Source: Geodermatophilus saharensis (lineage in GTDB: Bacteria; Actinomycetota; Actinomycetes; Mycobacteriales; Geodermatophilaceae). From it: a stretch of DNA of 64,000 nt. The notes under the pieces are model-generated. The model saw nothing but the letters and a program-made list of their open reading frames with translations, was not told where the DNA came from and did not search any database. This document shows positions 37,679 to 47,755 of the stretch, in pieces (the first letter of the stretch is position 1; each line of letters starts with the position of its first letter). The position numbers and the translations under genes were made by a program. The DNA lies in assembly GCF_900188205.1 (NCBI RefSeq), contig NZ_FZOH01000006.1, positions 244,507-308,506 of the forward strand, written 5' to 3'.

Positions 37679-38362
37679 GTGCCACCGAGCCGACGGCAAC
37701 AGCAGGAGCACACCCGCGAGCGGCTCCTCGAGGCCGCCGAACGGGTGTTCACCGCCCGGGGCTTCGCCGGTGCGTCGGTCGACCAGGTCGCGGCGGAGGC
37801 CGGCCTCACGAAGGGCGCGGTGTACTCGAACTTCGCCTCCAAGGAGGCGCTGGTCGTGGCCCTCATGCGGCGACGCCTCGAGGCGAGCATGAGCGAGGTC
37901 CGCGAGCAGCTGGCCCGTTCGGGGCCGGCGGACTTCTACGCCGAGGCCGGCCGCGAGTACCAGGCAGAGGCCCGGCGCGGGGCCGGCTGGGCGATGCTGG
38001 TCGTGGAGTTCTGGCTCTACGCGATGCGCCACCCTCCGGTCCGGACCGTGCTGGCCGACCTCGAGCACGAGCTGCGCACGCAGCTCGCCGCCTTCCTCGA
38101 CGACCTCGCGGCGCAGGGCGGTGGGCGGCCCGCGCTGCCCGGGTACGAGATGGCCGCCGTCCACACCGCCCTGGACATCGGCATCGCGCTGCAGGCGCTC
38201 CTGGACCCGGAGCGCGTGTCCCCGTCGCTCTACGGCACCGCCGTGGGCCTGCTCGGCGGCGAGGCCCCACCCGGGCGGGACGGCCGACAGCCGCCGCCGG
38301 CCCCCCGGCACCCCGGTCGACCGCCGGACGCGGCACCGGGGGCCGGGTCGAGCCCCTCCTAG
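37679..38362 (+). CDS. TetR-family regulator of the ABC exporter
   Basis: This is a TetR regulator of 227 residues from GTG 37679, with GAGGGAGGAA upstream. The HTH reads [38 protein letters not shown], the usual TetR layout. The ligand domain begins near residue 65, and the last ~35 residues are a Pro/Arg/Gly tail. Its 3' end overlaps the convergent ndk by four bases. By position it represses the exporter and itself. Confidence 0.9.
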   Translation: MPPSRRQQQEHTRERLLEAAERVFTARGFAGASVDQVAAEAGLTKGAVYSNFASKEALVVALMRRRLEASMSEVREQLARSGPADFYAEAGREYQAEARRGAGWAMLVVEFWLYAMRHPPVRTVLADLEHELRTQLAAFLDDLAAQGGGRPALPGYEMAAVHTALDIGIALQALLDPERVSPSLYGTAVGLLGGEAPPGRDGRQPPPAPRHPGRPPDAAPGAGSSPS

Positions 38363-38769
38363 GAGAGACCGGGGAAGAACAGGCCGATCTCGCGGGCCGC
38401 GGACTCGGCGGAGTCCGAGCCGTGGACGATGTTGGACTGCACCTCGAGGGCGAAGTCGCCGCGGATGGTGCCGGGCGCGGCCTTCACCGGGTCGGTGGCA
38501 CCGGCCAGGGCGCGGAACGCCTCCACCGCGCGCGGCCCCTCGACGACGAGGGCCAGCAGCGGGCCGCCGGTGATGAACTCGACCAGCGAGCCGAAGAAGG
38601 GCTTGTCGCGGTGCTCGCCGTAGTGCTCCTCGGCGACCTCGCGGGTGAGGGTGCGCAGCTCGGCGGCGACCAGGCGCAGGCCCTTGGCCTCCAGCCGCGA
38701 GACGACCTCTCCGACCAGGCCGCGGGCGACGCCGTCGGGCTTGACGAGGACCAGGGTGCGATCAGTCAC
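38359..38769 (-). CDS. ndk: Nucleoside diphosphate kinase
   Basis: Ndk transfers phosphate between NTPs and NDPs. The 136-residue product from GTG 38769 begins [21 protein letters not shown]. The active-site His is in [13 protein letters not shown]. Length is normal. The stop overlaps the end of tetR. Confidence 0.96.
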   Translation of the reverse strand: MTDRTLVLVKPDGVARGLVGEVVSRLEAKGLRLVAAELRTLTREVAEEHYGEHRDKPFFGSLVEFITGGPLLALVVEGPRAVEAFRALAGATDPVKAAPGTIRGDFALEVQSNIVHGSDSAESAAREIGLFFPGLS

Positions 38770-38795
38770 GGGACGGCAGCCTACGGGGACCGATG

Positions 38796-38841
38796 TGTCA
38801 ACCGGGATTGACAGCCTGCCGTTCGTCAACCACAGTTGACG
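38796..38841. promoter_or_regulatory. Twin GTCAA-N6-TTGAC palindromes
   Basis: TGTCAA-N6-TTGACA is at 38796-38813 and CGTCAA-N6-TTGACG is at 38824-38841, with centres 28 bases apart. The second ends two bases before the HTH start codon at 38844. They lie between ndk and the HTH gene and are likely sites for that HTH protein. Confidence 0.75.
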
Positions 38842-38843
38842 CC

Positions 38844-39083
38844 ATGACCGGCCGCACCTCCGACGAGACACTCACCGCCGCCACCAGCGACGACCCGGCG
38901 GTGGGCCTGCGCGGGGTCCGCGCGCTGCGCGACCTCGCCGACCGGCTGGAGGTGCTGCAGGTCGCGGCCGCCCGCCGTCGCGGCTGGTCGTGGCAGCAGG
39001 TCGCCGACGCACTCGGCGTCACGCGGCAGGCGGTGCACAAGAAGCACGCCCGGTCCTCCGGGCGCTCGTGGGAGGAGTCCTGA
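38844..39083 (+). CDS. Small HTH DNA-binding protein
   Basis: This is a 79-residue protein with a helix-turn-helix at its C-terminal half ([24 protein letters not shown]). It is preceded by a helix [21 protein letters not shown]. The ATG at 38844 directly follows a palindrome. It lies one base before the Clp-N gene, so the two are one unit. The HTH resembles those of small regulators paired with Clp N-domain proteins in actinobacteria. Autoregulation through the palindromes is inferred. Confidence 0.85.
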   Translation: MTGRTSDETLTAATSDDPAVGLRGVRALRDLADRLEVLQVAAARRRGWSWQQVADALGVTRQAVHKKHARSSGRSWEES

Positions 39084-39084
39084 G

Positions 39085-39621
39085 GTGTTCGAACGATTCG
39101 CCGCCGAGGCCCGCACGGTCGTGGTCCTGGCCCAGGAGGAGGCCCGCAGCGCCGGCGCGGACAGCGTGGACCCGGTGCACCTGCTGGTCGCCCTCGCCGC
39201 CGCCCCCGGCCCGGCCGGCCGGCTGCTCGACGACGCCGGCGCCTCCGTGGTTGGCCTCCGCGCGGGGCTGGCCCCCGGCGCGGGCAGCGGCCCGCTCGAC
39301 GCGGAGGCGCTGGCCGCGCTGGGCATCGACCTCGACCGGGTGCGGGCCGCCGCGGAGGCCGCGTTCGGCCCGGGCGCGCTCGACCGCGGCTCGCGCACCC
39401 GGCGGTCGGGGCACCTGCGCTTCGCCGCCGGCAGCAGGGAGGCGCTCAAGGAGGCGCTGCGCGCGGCGATCCGGCGCGGCGACCGGGTCATCGACGGCCG
39501 CCACCTGCTCGCCGGCGTCCTCGCGGTGGGCGACCCCGCGGTCGCCGCGGCGCTGGCCCGGGCGGGCGCCGACGTCGCCGACCTGCACCGCCGCCTGGCC
39601 GGAGAGGCCGACGCGGCCTAG
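39085..39621 (+). CDS. Clp N-terminal domain protein without ATPase
   Basis: This 178-residue protein is made of two Clp-N repeats and no AAA domain. Repeat 1 begins FERFAAEARTVVVLAQEEAR and contains VDPVHLLVALA. Repeat 2 begins LRFAAGSREALKEALRAAIR and contains IDGRHLLAGVLA. Such proteins may bind substrates or adaptors of ClpC-type unfoldases. It is paired with the HTH gene and probably made on its demand. Confidence 0.88.
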   Translation: MFERFAAEARTVVVLAQEEARSAGADSVDPVHLLVALAAAPGPAGRLLDDAGASVVGLRAGLAPGAGSGPLDAEALAALGIDLDRVRAAAEAAFGPGALDRGSRTRRSGHLRFAAGSREALKEALRAAIRRGDRVIDGRHLLAGVLAVGDPAVAAALARAGADVADLHRRLAGEADAA

Positions 39622-40002
39622 CTAGGGCTCCTCGGAGGGAGCTGCCGGCTCGCCGAAGGGCGAGCCGAGCAGCTCCTTGCGGATCTGCAGCAGGTAGAGC
39701 CAGATGAGCACGAAGACGCCGCCGACGAACCACATGGCGGCGTCGATCAGGCCGGTGAGCAGCAGCGGCACCTGCAGCGCGGTGCCGACCTCCAGGCCGC
39801 GCGGCCGCCGCTGGATGCCGCCGGCCAGCACCAGGACGAGGGCCAGCACGAGCAGCACCGTCAGCCGCACGCCGCCGAGGCCGGCCGCGGTCTGGGCGAT
39901 GGCGCGCGGCACGAACAGCACCGCGATGCCCTCGAGCAGCAGCACCGCCGCGGCCGCGCCGCGCAGCGCCCGGGCCGCGCGGACCGGGTCGGGCGCCGTC
40001 AC
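39622..40002 (-). CDS. DUF4233 membrane protein
   Basis: This small membrane protein of 126 residues has about four hydrophobic segments ([22 protein letters not shown] to [16 protein letters not shown]). GTG 40002 overlaps the folC stop by four bases. DUF4233 proteins are usually found just after folC in actinobacteria. Function unknown. Confidence 0.85.
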   Translation of the reverse strand: MTAPDPVRAARALRGAAAAVLLLEGIAVLFVPRAIAQTAAGLGGVRLTVLLVLALVLVLAGGIQRRPRGLEVGTALQVPLLLTGLIDAAMWFVGGVFVLIWLYLLQIRKELLGSPFGEPAAPSEEP

Positions 40003-41339
40003 GGCCTGCCGCCGAGCACGGTGCGGGCCTCCCCCGCGGTGACCACGCTGCCGGTGACCAGCACGCCCGAGCCGCCCAGCGCGTCGTCCGGCCCGGCCTC
40101 GGCCAGCTCGATCGCCTCGGTGAGCGCCTCGGCCAGCCGCGGGGAGACGCTCACCCGGTCGGCGCCGAACACGTCGACGGCCAGCGCGCCGAGCTCGTCG
40201 GCCGGCATCGCGCGCGGCGAGGCGTTCTGGGTGACCACCAGCTCGGCGCAGACGGTCTCCAGCTCGCGCAGCATCCCCTCGACGTCCTTGCCGCGCACGC
40301 AGCCGACGACGCCGACCAGCCGGGTGAAGTCGAAGGACTCCCGGATCGCCTCCACCGTGGCGGCCATGCCGGCGGGGTTGTGCGCCGCGTCGACCAGCAC
40401 CGTGGGGCTGGTGCGCACCCGCTCCAGCCGGCCCGGGGAGCGCACCGCGGCGAACGCCGCGCGCACGGTGTCGACGTCGACCGGCCCGGTGGACGCGCTC
40501 GCGCCGAGGAACGCCTCGACGGCGGCCAGCGCGGTGACGGCGTTCTGCGCCTGGTGCGCGCCGAACAGCGGCAGGAACACCTCGGCGTACTCCCCGCCCA
40601 GGCCCTGCAGCCGCAGCTGCTGCCCGCCGACGGCGACCTTGCGCTCCAGCACGCCGAACTCGGTGCCCTCGCGGGCGACGACCGCCTCGACCTCGACCGC
40701 GCGGCGCACCAGCGCGTCGAGGGCGGCCGGCTGCTGGCGGGCCAGGACGGCGATGGAGTCGGGCTTGACGATCCCCGCCTTCTCGCCGGCGATCGTGCCG
40801 ACGTCGGGCCCGAGGAACTCGGCGTGGTCGAGGGCCACCGGCGTGACGACGGCGACCCGGGCGTCGACGACGTTGGTGGCGTCCCACGTGCCGCCCATGC
40901 CCACCTCGACGACGGCGACGTCGACCGGGGCCTCGGCGAACAGGGCGTACGCCATGCCGACCATCACCTCGAAGAAGCTCATCGGGTGCTCGCCGGCGGC
41001 GTCGACCAGCCGCACGTAGGGCGCGACGTCGTCGTAGGTCTCGACGAACCGCTCCTCGCTGACCGGCTCGCCGTCGAGCACGATCCGCTCGCGCACCGAC
41101 TGCAGGTGCGGGCTGGTGAACCGGCCCACCCGCAGGCCGAACCCGCGCAGCAGCTCGTCGACCATCCGCGCCGTCGTCGTCTTGCCGTTGGTGCCGGCGA
41201 CCTGGACCACCGGGTAGGCCCGGTGCGGGTCGCCGAGCAGGTCGACGAGGGCGGCGATGCGGGCGAGCGAGGGCTCCAGCCGGGTCTCCGGCCAGCGCGC
41301 CAGCAGCTCCTCCTCCACGCGGGTCAGGTCGCTGCTCAT
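39999..41339 (-). CDS. folC: Folylpolyglutamate/dihydrofolate synthase
   Basis: FolC adds glutamate to folates. The 446-residue product from ATG 41339 has the P-loop [17 protein letters not shown], the folate loop [12 protein letters not shown], and the C-terminal domain with [12 protein letters not shown]. The frame is open far upstream, but that is the antisense of valS. The start is 42 bases from the divergent valS start, so their promoters must be very close. Confidence 0.95.
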   Translation of the reverse strand: MSSDLTRVEEELLARWPETRLEPSLARIAALVDLLGDPHRAYPVVQVAGTNGKTTTARMVDELLRGFGLRVGRFTSPHLQSVRERIVLDGEPVSEERFVETYDDVAPYVRLVDAAGEHPMSFFEVMVGMAYALFAEAPVDVAVVEVGMGGTWDATNVVDARVAVVTPVALDHAEFLGPDVGTIAGEKAGIVKPDSIAVLARQQPAALDALVRRAVEVEAVVAREGTEFGVLERKVAVGGQQLRLQGLGGEYAEVFLPLFGAHQAQNAVTALAAVEAFLGASASTGPVDVDTVRAAFAAVRSPGRLERVRTSPTVLVDAAHNPAGMAATVEAIRESFDFTRLVGVVGCVRGKDVEGMLRELETVCAELVVTQNASPRAMPADELGALAVDVFGADRVSVSPRLAEALTEAIELAEAGPDDALGGSGVLVTGSVVTAGEARTVLGGRP

Positions 41340-41368
41340 CCTCCCCAGGATGCCAGCCGCGCAGTTCC

Positions 41369-41374
41369 TAGGAT
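41369..41374 (+). promoter_or_regulatory. Possible -10 element of leaderless valS
   Basis: TAGGAT matches the actinobacterial TANNNT -10 pattern, 7 bases before the ATG at 41382. This would give a transcript starting at or next to the start codon. No good -35 was seen. Confidence 0.45.
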
Positions 41375-41381
41375 GGAGGTC

Positions 41382-43961
41382 ATGGTCGCCGACACCCGCA
41401 CCCCGGTCAGCACCGCTCCGGGAGCCGGCGCGGGCGTACCCGACAAGCCCACGATCGACGGTCTCGAGGAGAAGTGGGCCGCCCGCTGGGCGGAGGCCGA
41501 CACCTACGCCTTCGACCGCGCGGCGGCGCTGTCGGCGCCCCGGGAGCGGACGTGGTCGATCGACACCCCGCCGCCCACGGCGAGCGGGTCGCTGCACGTG
41601 GGGCACGTGTTCAGCTACACCCACACCGACTTTGTGGCCCGCTACCAGCGGATGCGCGGCCGGCACGTCTACTACCCGATGGGCTGGGACGACAACGGCC
41701 TGCCCACCGAGCGCCGGGTGCAGAACTACTACGGCGTCCGCTGCGACCCCTCCCTCCCCTACGACGGGTCCTTCGAGCCGCCGGCGAAGCCGGGCAAGGA
41801 CCAGGTGCCGGTCAGCCGGCGCAACTTCGTCGAGCTGTGCATGCAGCTGACCGAGGAGGACGAGCGCGCCTTCGAGCAGCTGTGGCGCCGCGTCGGGCTG
41901 TCGGTGGACTGGTCGAACGTCTACCGGACGATCTCGGAGACCTCCCGCGCCACCGCGCAGCGGATGTTCCTGCGCAACCTGGCCCGCGGCGAGGCCTACG
42001 CCCAGGAGGCGCCCACGCTCTGGGACGTCACCTTCCGCACCGCCGTCGCGCAGGCCGAGCTCGAGGACCGCGAGCGGCCCGGCGCCTACCACCGGATCTC
42101 CTTCGCCGGCCCGGCCGGCCCGGTGTTCATCGAGACCACCCGCCCCGAACTGCTGCCGGCCTGCGTCGCGCTGGTCGCCCACCCCGACGACGAGCGGTAC
42201 CAGGCGCTGTTCGGGTCCACCGTGCGCACGCCGCTGTTCGGCGTCGAGGTGCCCGTGGTCGCCCACCGCCTGGCCGAGCCGGACAAGGGCTCGGGCATCG
42301 CGATGATCTGCACCTTCGGCGACCTCAACGACGTCACGTGGTGGCGGGAGCTGCAGCTGCCCACCCGCGCGGTGATCGGCTGGGACGGCCGCTTCGTCGC
42401 CGACGCCCCCGAGGGGGTGCCCGCCGACGTCTACGCGGAACTGGCCGGCAAGACGTCCTACAGCGCGCAGCAGCGGATCGTGGAGCTGCTGCGGGAGTCC
42501 GGCGACCTGCACGGCGAGCCCACGGCGATCACCCACCCGGTCAAGTTCTACGAGAAGGGCGAGCGGCCGCTGGAGATCGTCACCACGCGGCAGTGGTACA
42601 TCCGCAACGGCGGCCGCGACGCCGACCTGCGCGACGCCCTCATCGCCCGCGGCCGGGAGATCCAGTGGGTGCCCGAGCACATGCGGTACCGCTACGAGAA
42701 CTGGGTCGAGGGCCTCAACGGCGACTGGCTGATCAGCCGGCAGCGCTTCTTCGGCGTCCCGTTCCCGGTCTGGTACCGGCTCGACGACGCCGGTGAGCCG
42801 GTGTACGACGAGCCGCTGCTGGCGCCCGAGGAGTCGCTGCCGGTCGACCCCTCCTCCGACGTGCCGCCCGGGTTCGACGAGTCGCAGCGCGGCGTGCCCG
42901 GCGGGTTCGCCGCCGACCCCGACGTCATGGACACCTGGGCGACGTCCTCGCTGTCGCCGCAGGTGGCCTCGGGCTGGGACACCGACCCCGAGCTGTTCAC
43001 GCACGTCTTCCCGATGGACCAGCGGCCGCAGGCGCACGACATCATCCGGACCTGGCTGTTCTCCACCGTCGTGCGCTCGCACTTCGAGTTCGGCACGGTG
43101 CCGTGGTCGCACGCGACGATCTCCGGGTTCGTCGTCGACCCCGACCGCAAGAAGATGTCGAAGTCCAAGGGCAACGTCGTCACCCCGATCGACGTGCTCG
43201 AGCGCTACGGCACCGACGCGGTGCGCTGGCGCGCCGCAGGCGCCCGGCCGGGCGCGGACTCGCCGTTCGACGAGGCGCAGATGAAGGTCGGCCGCCGGCT
43301 GGCCATGAAGATCCTCAACGTCGGCAAGTTCGTGCTGGGGCTCGGGGTGTCGTCCGGGGCGACCGGCGAGCAGGTCACCGAGCCGATCGACCTCGGGCTG
43401 CTGCGCCGGCTCGCCGACGTCGTCGAGGAGGCCACCGCGGCGATGGAGGCCTACAACTACACCCGCGCGCTCGAGGTCACCGAGAGCTTCTTCTGGTCGT
43501 TCTGCGACGACTACGTGGAGCTGGTCAAGTCCCGCGCGTACGGCACGGGTGCGGCGGCGGAGTCGGCGCAGGCCACGCTGGCGCTGGCGCTGTCGGTGCA
43601 GCTGCGGCTGTTCGCGCCGGTGCTGCCGTTCGTCACCGAGGAGGTCTGGTCCTGGTGGCAGGGCGGCTCGGTGCACCGCGCGGCCTGGCCGGCCGCCGCC
43701 GAGCTGCCGGCCGGGGGCGACCCGGAGGTGCTGCCGGCGGTGGCCGCCGCGCTGGCCGGTGTCCGCAAGGCCAAGTCCGACGCCAAGGTGTCGATGCGCG
43801 CCGACGTCGAGTCCGCGACCGTCACCACGCCGGACGTCGCGCTGGTCGAGGCCGGCCGCGGCGACCTCGTCGACGCCGGGCGGATCGCCGCGCTGACCGT
43901 CGTCGCCGGCGAGGGCCCGCTGTCGGTCGACGTCGTCCTGGCGCCGCCCGCGGAGGGCTGA
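41382..43961 (+). CDS. valS: Valyl-tRNA synthetase
   Basis: ValS is a class I synthetase charging tRNA-Val. It has 859 residues, with the HIGH motif in [13 protein letters not shown] (near 70), the editing domain (~200-350, [19 protein letters not shown]), and [12 protein letters not shown] near 590. The anticodon-binding domain follows, with a C-terminal coil that looks short compared with E. coli ValS. ATG 41382 is preceded by GGAGG at only two bases, which suits a leaderless start better than a normal ribosome site. Confidence 0.96.
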   Translation: MVADTRTPVSTAPGAGAGVPDKPTIDGLEEKWAARWAEADTYAFDRAAALSAPRERTWSIDTPPPTASGSLHVGHVFSYTHTDFVARYQRMRGRHVYYPMGWDDNGLPTERRVQNYYGVRCDPSLPYDGSFEPPAKPGKDQVPVSRRNFVELCMQLTEEDERAFEQLWRRVGLSVDWSNVYRTISETSRATAQRMFLRNLARGEAYAQEAPTLWDVTFRTAVAQAELEDRERPGAYHRISFAGPAGPVFIETTRPELLPACVALVAHPDDERYQALFGSTVRTPLFGVEVPVVAHRLAEPDKGSGIAMICTFGDLNDVTWWRELQLPTRAVIGWDGRFVADAPEGVPADVYAELAGKTSYSAQQRIVELLRESGDLHGEPTAITHPVKFYEKGERPLEIVTTRQWYIRNGGRDADLRDALIARGREIQWVPEHMRYRYENWVEGLNGDWLISRQRFFGVPFPVWYRLDDAGEPVYDEPLLAPEESLPVDPSSDVPPGFDESQRGVPGGFAADPDVMDTWATSSLSPQVASGWDTDPELFTHVFPMDQRPQAHDIIRTWLFSTVVRSHFEFGTVPWSHATISGFVVDPDRKKMSKSKGNVVTPIDVLERYGTDAVRWRAAGARPGADSPFDEAQMKVGRRLAMKILNVGKFVLGLGVSSGATGEQVTEPIDLGLLRRLADVVEEATAAMEAYNYTRALEVTESFFWSFCDDYVELVKSRAYGTGAAAESAQATLALALSVQLRLFAPVLPFVTEEVWSWWQGGSVHRAAWPAAAELPAGGDPEVLPAVAAALAGVRKAKSDAKVSMRADVESATVTTPDVALVEAGRGDLVDAGRIAALTVVAGEGPLSVDVVLAPPAEG

Positions 43962-44070
43962 GCCCCGGGCAGCTGCCCGCCCCGAGGGGCCGGCGAGCCG
44001 CCGGTGCGGGATCGTTCGACGCAGACGTCGGCGGTCCCGGGCGGGCCGCCCGCCGGGAGGGGGACGGGCC

Positions 44071-45057
44071 GTGCCACTGGTGACCGTGCTGGCGACCGGC
44101 GGCACGATCGCCACCCGCGCCGACGCCCGCGGGGTCGGCACGGCCCGGGACGGCGGCGCGGACCTGGTGTCCCGGCTCGACCTGCCGCCCGGCGTCGAGG
44201 TCCGCGTCGAGGACGTGCTGCGGGTCGGCAGCTACCTGATGACCCTCCAGCGGGTGCACACCCTCGCCGTCCGGGCCGCGGAGGTGCTGCGCGACCCCGA
44301 CGTGGCCGGGCTGGTGGTCACCCACGGCACGGACACCATCGAGGAGACCGCGTACCTCCTCGACCTCTTCCACGCCGACCCCCGCCCGGTCGTGGTGACG
44401 GGGGCGCAGCGCCCCGCCGACGCGCCCGACAGCGACGGCCCGCGCAACCTCACCGAGGCGGTCACGGTCGCGGCGAGCGAGGGGGCCCGCGGCCTCGGCG
44501 TGCTCGTCGCCTTCGGCGGGCGGGTCTTCGCCGCGCGCGGGATCCGCAAGGGCCACACGCTGGCCGCCGACACCTTCACCGCGCCCGACACCGGCCCGCT
44601 CGGGTGGGTCTCCACCGGCCGGATCGGGATCGAGAGCCGGCCGGTCCGCGGTCCGGCCCTCGACCTCGCCGCCTTCGACCCGGCCGGCGTGCGGGTCGAC
44701 GTCCTCGCCTGCCACCCCGACGCGGACGCCGTCGCGCTGCGGGCGTTCGCCGACGCGGGGGCCCGCGGGATCGTGCTGGAGGCCACCGGCGCCGGCAACG
44801 CCAACCCGGCGGTCGTCGCGGCGGTCGGGGAGTTGGTCGCGGCGGGGGTCGTGGTCGTCACCTCCACCCGGGTGCCGGCCGGGCGGGTCGCCGCGCTGTA
44901 CGGCAACGGCGGCGGCGCGGACCTGCTGGCCGCCGGCGCCGTCCCCAGCGGGCTGCTGCGCCCGTCGCAGGCCCGCGTCCTGCTCGCCGCCCTGCTGGGC
45001 GTCCACCGCGACCCGGACACCGTGCGGGCCGGGTTCGCCGCCCGAGTCACCGGCTGA
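44071..45057 (+). CDS. L-asparaginase
   Basis: This type I/II asparaginase of 328 residues has the first catalytic Thr in [11 protein letters not shown] and the second in [12 protein letters not shown], plus [17 protein letters not shown]. No signal peptide is seen, so it is probably cytoplasmic. It deaminates asparagine to aspartate, though glutaminase side activity cannot be judged. It begins a same-strand run with the deacetylase gene. Confidence 0.9.
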   Translation: MPLVTVLATGGTIATRADARGVGTARDGGADLVSRLDLPPGVEVRVEDVLRVGSYLMTLQRVHTLAVRAAEVLRDPDVAGLVVTHGTDTIEETAYLLDLFHADPRPVVVTGAQRPADAPDSDGPRNLTEAVTVAASEGARGLGVLVAFGGRVFAARGIRKGHTLAADTFTAPDTGPLGWVSTGRIGIESRPVRGPALDLAAFDPAGVRVDVLACHPDADAVALRAFADAGARGIVLEATGAGNANPAVVAAVGELVAAGVVVVTSTRVPAGRVAALYGNGGGADLLAAGAVPSGLLRPSQARVLLAALLGVHRDPDTVRAGFAARVTG

Positions 45058-45092
45058 CGCCCGTCGGCCGGTCCCCGAGGAAGGGAAGTGGC

Positions 45093-45974
45093 ATGGCCAA
45101 GGAGATCCTCTGCGCCTTCGGGATCGACGTCGACGCGGTGGCCGGGTGGCTGGGGTCCTACGGCGGTGAGGACTCGCCGGACGACATCTCGCGCGGGATG
45201 TTCGCCGGTGAGGTCGGCACGCCGCGGCTGCTCGACCTCTTCGCCCGGCGGGACATGACGACCACGTGGTTCTGGCCCGGGCACTCGATCGAGACCTTCC
45301 CCGAGCAGTTCCGCCGGTGCGTCGACGCCGGCCACGAGATCGGCGTGCACGGCTACAGCCACGAGAACCCCATCGCGATGAGCCGCGAGCAGGAGGCGGC
45401 GGTGCTCGACCGCTCGATCGAGCTCATCACACGGGTGACCGACCGCAGGCCCACCGGCTACGTCGCGCCGTGGTGGGAGTTCTCCCCCGTCACCAACGAG
45501 CTGCTGCTCGAGCGGGGCATCAAGTACGACCACTCGCTCATGCACGACGACTTCACGCCCTACCGGGTCCGGGTCGGCGACACCTGGACGAAGATCGACT
45601 ACTCGCAGCCGGCCGACACCTGGATGGAGCCGCTGGTGCGCGGCGAGGAGACCGACCTGATCGAGATCCCGGCGAACTGGTACCTCGACGACCTGCCGCC
45701 GATGATGTTCGTCAAGACCAGCCCCAACAGCCACGGTTTCGTCAGCCCGCGGCACCTGGGCGAGTCCTGGCAGGACCAGTTCGACTGGGTGTACCGCGAG
45801 ATGGACTACGCGGTGGTCACCTTCACCATCCACCCCGACGTCTCCGGGCGGCCGCAGGTGCTGCTCATGCTCGAGCGGCTCATCGAGCACGTGAACGGTC
45901 ACGAGGGGGTGCGCTGGACGACCTTCGACCAGATCGCCGACGACTACGCCGCGCGCTTCCCCCGGCAGGGCTGA
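45093..45974 (+). CDS. NodB-type polysaccharide deacetylase family protein
   Basis: This is a carbohydrate-esterase-4-like metal hydrolase of 293 residues. It has [13 protein letters not shown] (metal Asp), [14 protein letters not shown] (two His), [11 protein letters not shown], and HPDVSGRP near the end. The subgroup resembles PuuE-like allantoinases and other amidohydrolases more than chitin deacetylases, and no signal peptide is seen, so a small C-N substrate is more likely than a wall polymer. The asparaginase gene is 35 bases upstream. Confidence 0.82.
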   Translation: MAKEILCAFGIDVDAVAGWLGSYGGEDSPDDISRGMFAGEVGTPRLLDLFARRDMTTTWFWPGHSIETFPEQFRRCVDAGHEIGVHGYSHENPIAMSREQEAAVLDRSIELITRVTDRRPTGYVAPWWEFSPVTNELLLERGIKYDHSLMHDDFTPYRVRVGDTWTKIDYSQPADTWMEPLVRGEETDLIEIPANWYLDDLPPMMFVKTSPNSHGFVSPRHLGESWQDQFDWVYREMDYAVVTFTIHPDVSGRPQVLLMLERLIEHVNGHEGVRWTTFDQIADDYAARFPRQG

Positions 45975-45982
45975 GCGCCCGC

Positions 45983-46672
45983 GTGTGCGGAGGCTGCGGC
46001 GCCCGCTCCGGTGTCGACTGGGCGGCGCCCTTCCTGGGTTCCGCGGGGGGTCGCGAGGCCGCCGCGCGGGTGGTGCGCGCGGCGGCCGGCCGGCCCGTCG
46101 ACGTCCGGCCGGTGGCCGGGGGCTGGCTCGTACGCCGGCCCACCGGCGCCTCGCTGGTGGCCGGCACGCTGACCGCCCTGGTCGGTTCCCTCGGGCCGCC
46201 GGCCGACGCCGACGTCGAGCTGCCGCCGGCCCCCGGGAGGCACCTGCCCGCGCCGGACCGACGCCGTCCCGTGGTCCTCGTGCACGGGCCCACATCCGGG
46301 GCGGTCGACGCCGGTGTCCCCGGCTGGGCCGAGCGGCTGGTGTCCGGCCGGTCCGGCGTGGTGGCCGCGCACGGCGACCCGCGGCCGGTGCTCGCCGCGC
46401 TGCTCGCCGACCCGCTGCGCCGGCACGTGCGGGTCGACTGGCTCGACGCCGCGGCGCTGCCGGGCTGGGGTCCGGTCGCCGGCCGGCTGCCCGGGGTGCC
46501 GGTCACCGTGCCGCCCGACCGGGTCCCGGCCCTGGCGGCGCTGCTCGCGCTGCGGCTGCCGGGCCGCCCGCCGGGCGAGCGCACGCGCACCCGGGTCGGC
46601 GCCGGGCGGGCGACGGTGGTCCTCGACGCGCTCGGGCCCACGGTGCTGGGGGCGTGGACGGACGTCGGGTGA
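45983..46672 (+). CDS. Hypothetical protein with N-terminal CxxC
   Basis: This protein of 229 residues is not recognised. GTG 45983, eight bases after the deacetylase stop, gives the start VCGGCGARSGVDWAAPFLGS with a CxxC pair. The remainder is Ala/Pro/Arg-rich, with two similar stretches, RPVVLVHGPTSGAVDAGVP and VPVTVPPDRVPALAALLALR. Codon pattern and spacing support a real gene. A single CxxC pair is not enough to call a zinc ribbon. Confidence 0.65.
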   Translation: MCGGCGARSGVDWAAPFLGSAGGREAAARVVRAAAGRPVDVRPVAGGWLVRRPTGASLVAGTLTALVGSLGPPADADVELPPAPGRHLPAPDRRRPVVLVHGPTSGAVDAGVPGWAERLVSGRSGVVAAHGDPRPVLAALLADPLRRHVRVDWLDAAALPGWGPVAGRLPGVPVTVPPDRVPALAALLALRLPGRPPGERTRTRVGAGRATVVLDALGPTVLGAWTDVG

Positions 46673-46680
46673 GCCGGCCT

Positions 46681-46737
46681 CGTCGGGCGGCGTCGTCAGG
46701 CGGCGTCGTCGGGCGGCGTCGTCAGGCGGCGTCGTCC
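46681..46737. repeat. Tandem 13-base repeats at the MpaB-like gene end
   Basis: CGTCGTC(A/G)GGCGG is repeated about four times, crossing the stop codon of the MpaB-like gene. The second and fourth units carry A and the others G. The last unit is partial. Confidence 0.8.
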
Positions 46738-47651
46738 TGGGCCCAGTCCGGGGCCGGCCCCAGGCCCAGCCGCCAGCGGGCCGCCTCCTCCGACGGGCTG
46801 CGGTCGCCCAGCGCCAGCCGCAGGGCGCTCAGCTGCGCCCGGGCGACGGCGACCGGCGCCGCTGCGCCCCGGCCGCGGCCGGGGACGCCGGCGCACCCGG
46901 CGAGGGTGGGTGAGACCAGCTGCGCGGCCGCACCCGACAGGCCGCGGTAGAAGACCCGCTCCGGTGCGCTCAGCCCCGGCGGGGCGGCGAGGAACGCGCG
47001 CAGCGAGTCGGGGACGGGCGCCAGCTGCGGGCGGTAGGCGGCCAGCGCGTCGGCGAGCTCGGCGGCGCTGCGCGGCAGGTCGGTGGCGCCGAGCTGCTCG
47101 GCGCTGCGGGCCCAGTCGGCGACGTAGGCGTCGGGCCAGGAGCGGCCGAAGCGGGCGGCGAGGTCGCGGCCGACGGCCTGCTGGGCGGCGAGGAAGGCGT
47201 CGGTGAAGGCCAGGTGCACCCAGCGCAGCAGCTGCGGGTCGGAGGCGGAGTAGGGGCGGCCGCGCACCCGCCCGCGGACGCTGCCGTGCATGCCGCGCAC
47301 CCGGGCGGCCTCGCGTTCGGCGAGCTCGGCGGAGCCGAAGGTGGTCACCACCAGCCAGCGGGCGGTGCCGGCGAGGCGCTTCCACGGGTCCTCGCGGTAG
47401 GCCGAGTGCTGCTGCACGCCGGCGAGGGCGAGAGGGTGCGCGGCCTGCCCGAGCAGGGCCGCGACCCCGCCGACGAGGGTCGAGAGGTCACCGTGCACCC
47501 GCCACACGACGCCGTCGGGCTCGAACCACCCCGGCCCGGTCCCCACGCGGGCGATGTCGCGGACCCAGTCCGGAGCACCGGTCGGGTCCCCGGACACGCG
47601 GGAGCGGAACGCCGCGCGCGCCGCGTCGGGGAGGGCGGTGAGGACGCGCAC
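46722..47651 (-). CDS. MpaB/DUF2236 family oxygenase-like protein
   Basis: This is a DUF2236 protein of 309 residues, related to latex-clearing and MpaB oxygenases. The family region LLGQAAHPLALAGVQQHSAYREDPWKRL has His residues that bind haem in relatives, and later LRWVHLAFTDAFLAAQQ. GTG 47651 is chosen; the frame stays open upstream through the next repeats, but that part is not family-like. The substrate is unknown. Confidence 0.85.
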   Translation of the reverse strand: MRVLTALPDAARAAFRSRVSGDPTGAPDWVRDIARVGTGPGWFEPDGVVWRVHGDLSTLVGGVAALLGQAAHPLALAGVQQHSAYREDPWKRLAGTARWLVVTTFGSAELAEREAARVRGMHGSVRGRVRGRPYSASDPQLLRWVHLAFTDAFLAAQQAVGRDLAARFGRSWPDAYVADWARSAEQLGATDLPRSAAELADALAAYRPQLAPVPDSLRAFLAAPPGLSAPERVFYRGLSGAAAQLVSPTLAGCAGVPGRGRGAAAPVAVARAQLSALRLALGDRSPSEEAARWRLGLGPAPDWAQDDAA

Positions 47652-47696
47652 GCCGTCGAGGGTGCCACCCGACCGGATCGTGCGCCGCCTGACTGC

Positions 47697-47755
47697 GAGC
47701 GTGTGCGCCCACGCCGGGTTCCGGGCGCCCGTCTGCCGCGTCAGCGCACACGCTC
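47697..47755. repeat. GTGTGCGC hairpin, left of the DUF559 gene
   Basis: Arms GAGCGTGTGCGC (47697-47708) and GCGCACACGCTC (47744-47755) pair perfectly over a 35-base loop. The right arm overlaps the DUF559 gene end. On the minus strand it contains GAACCCGGCGTGGGCGCACA, near-identical to the copies at 48763 and 48804. Confidence 0.8.

Noticed and set aside
41340..44141. Long upstream extension of folC on the minus strand
   Set aside because: It runs antisense through the whole of valS; FolC similarity begins at ATG 41339.
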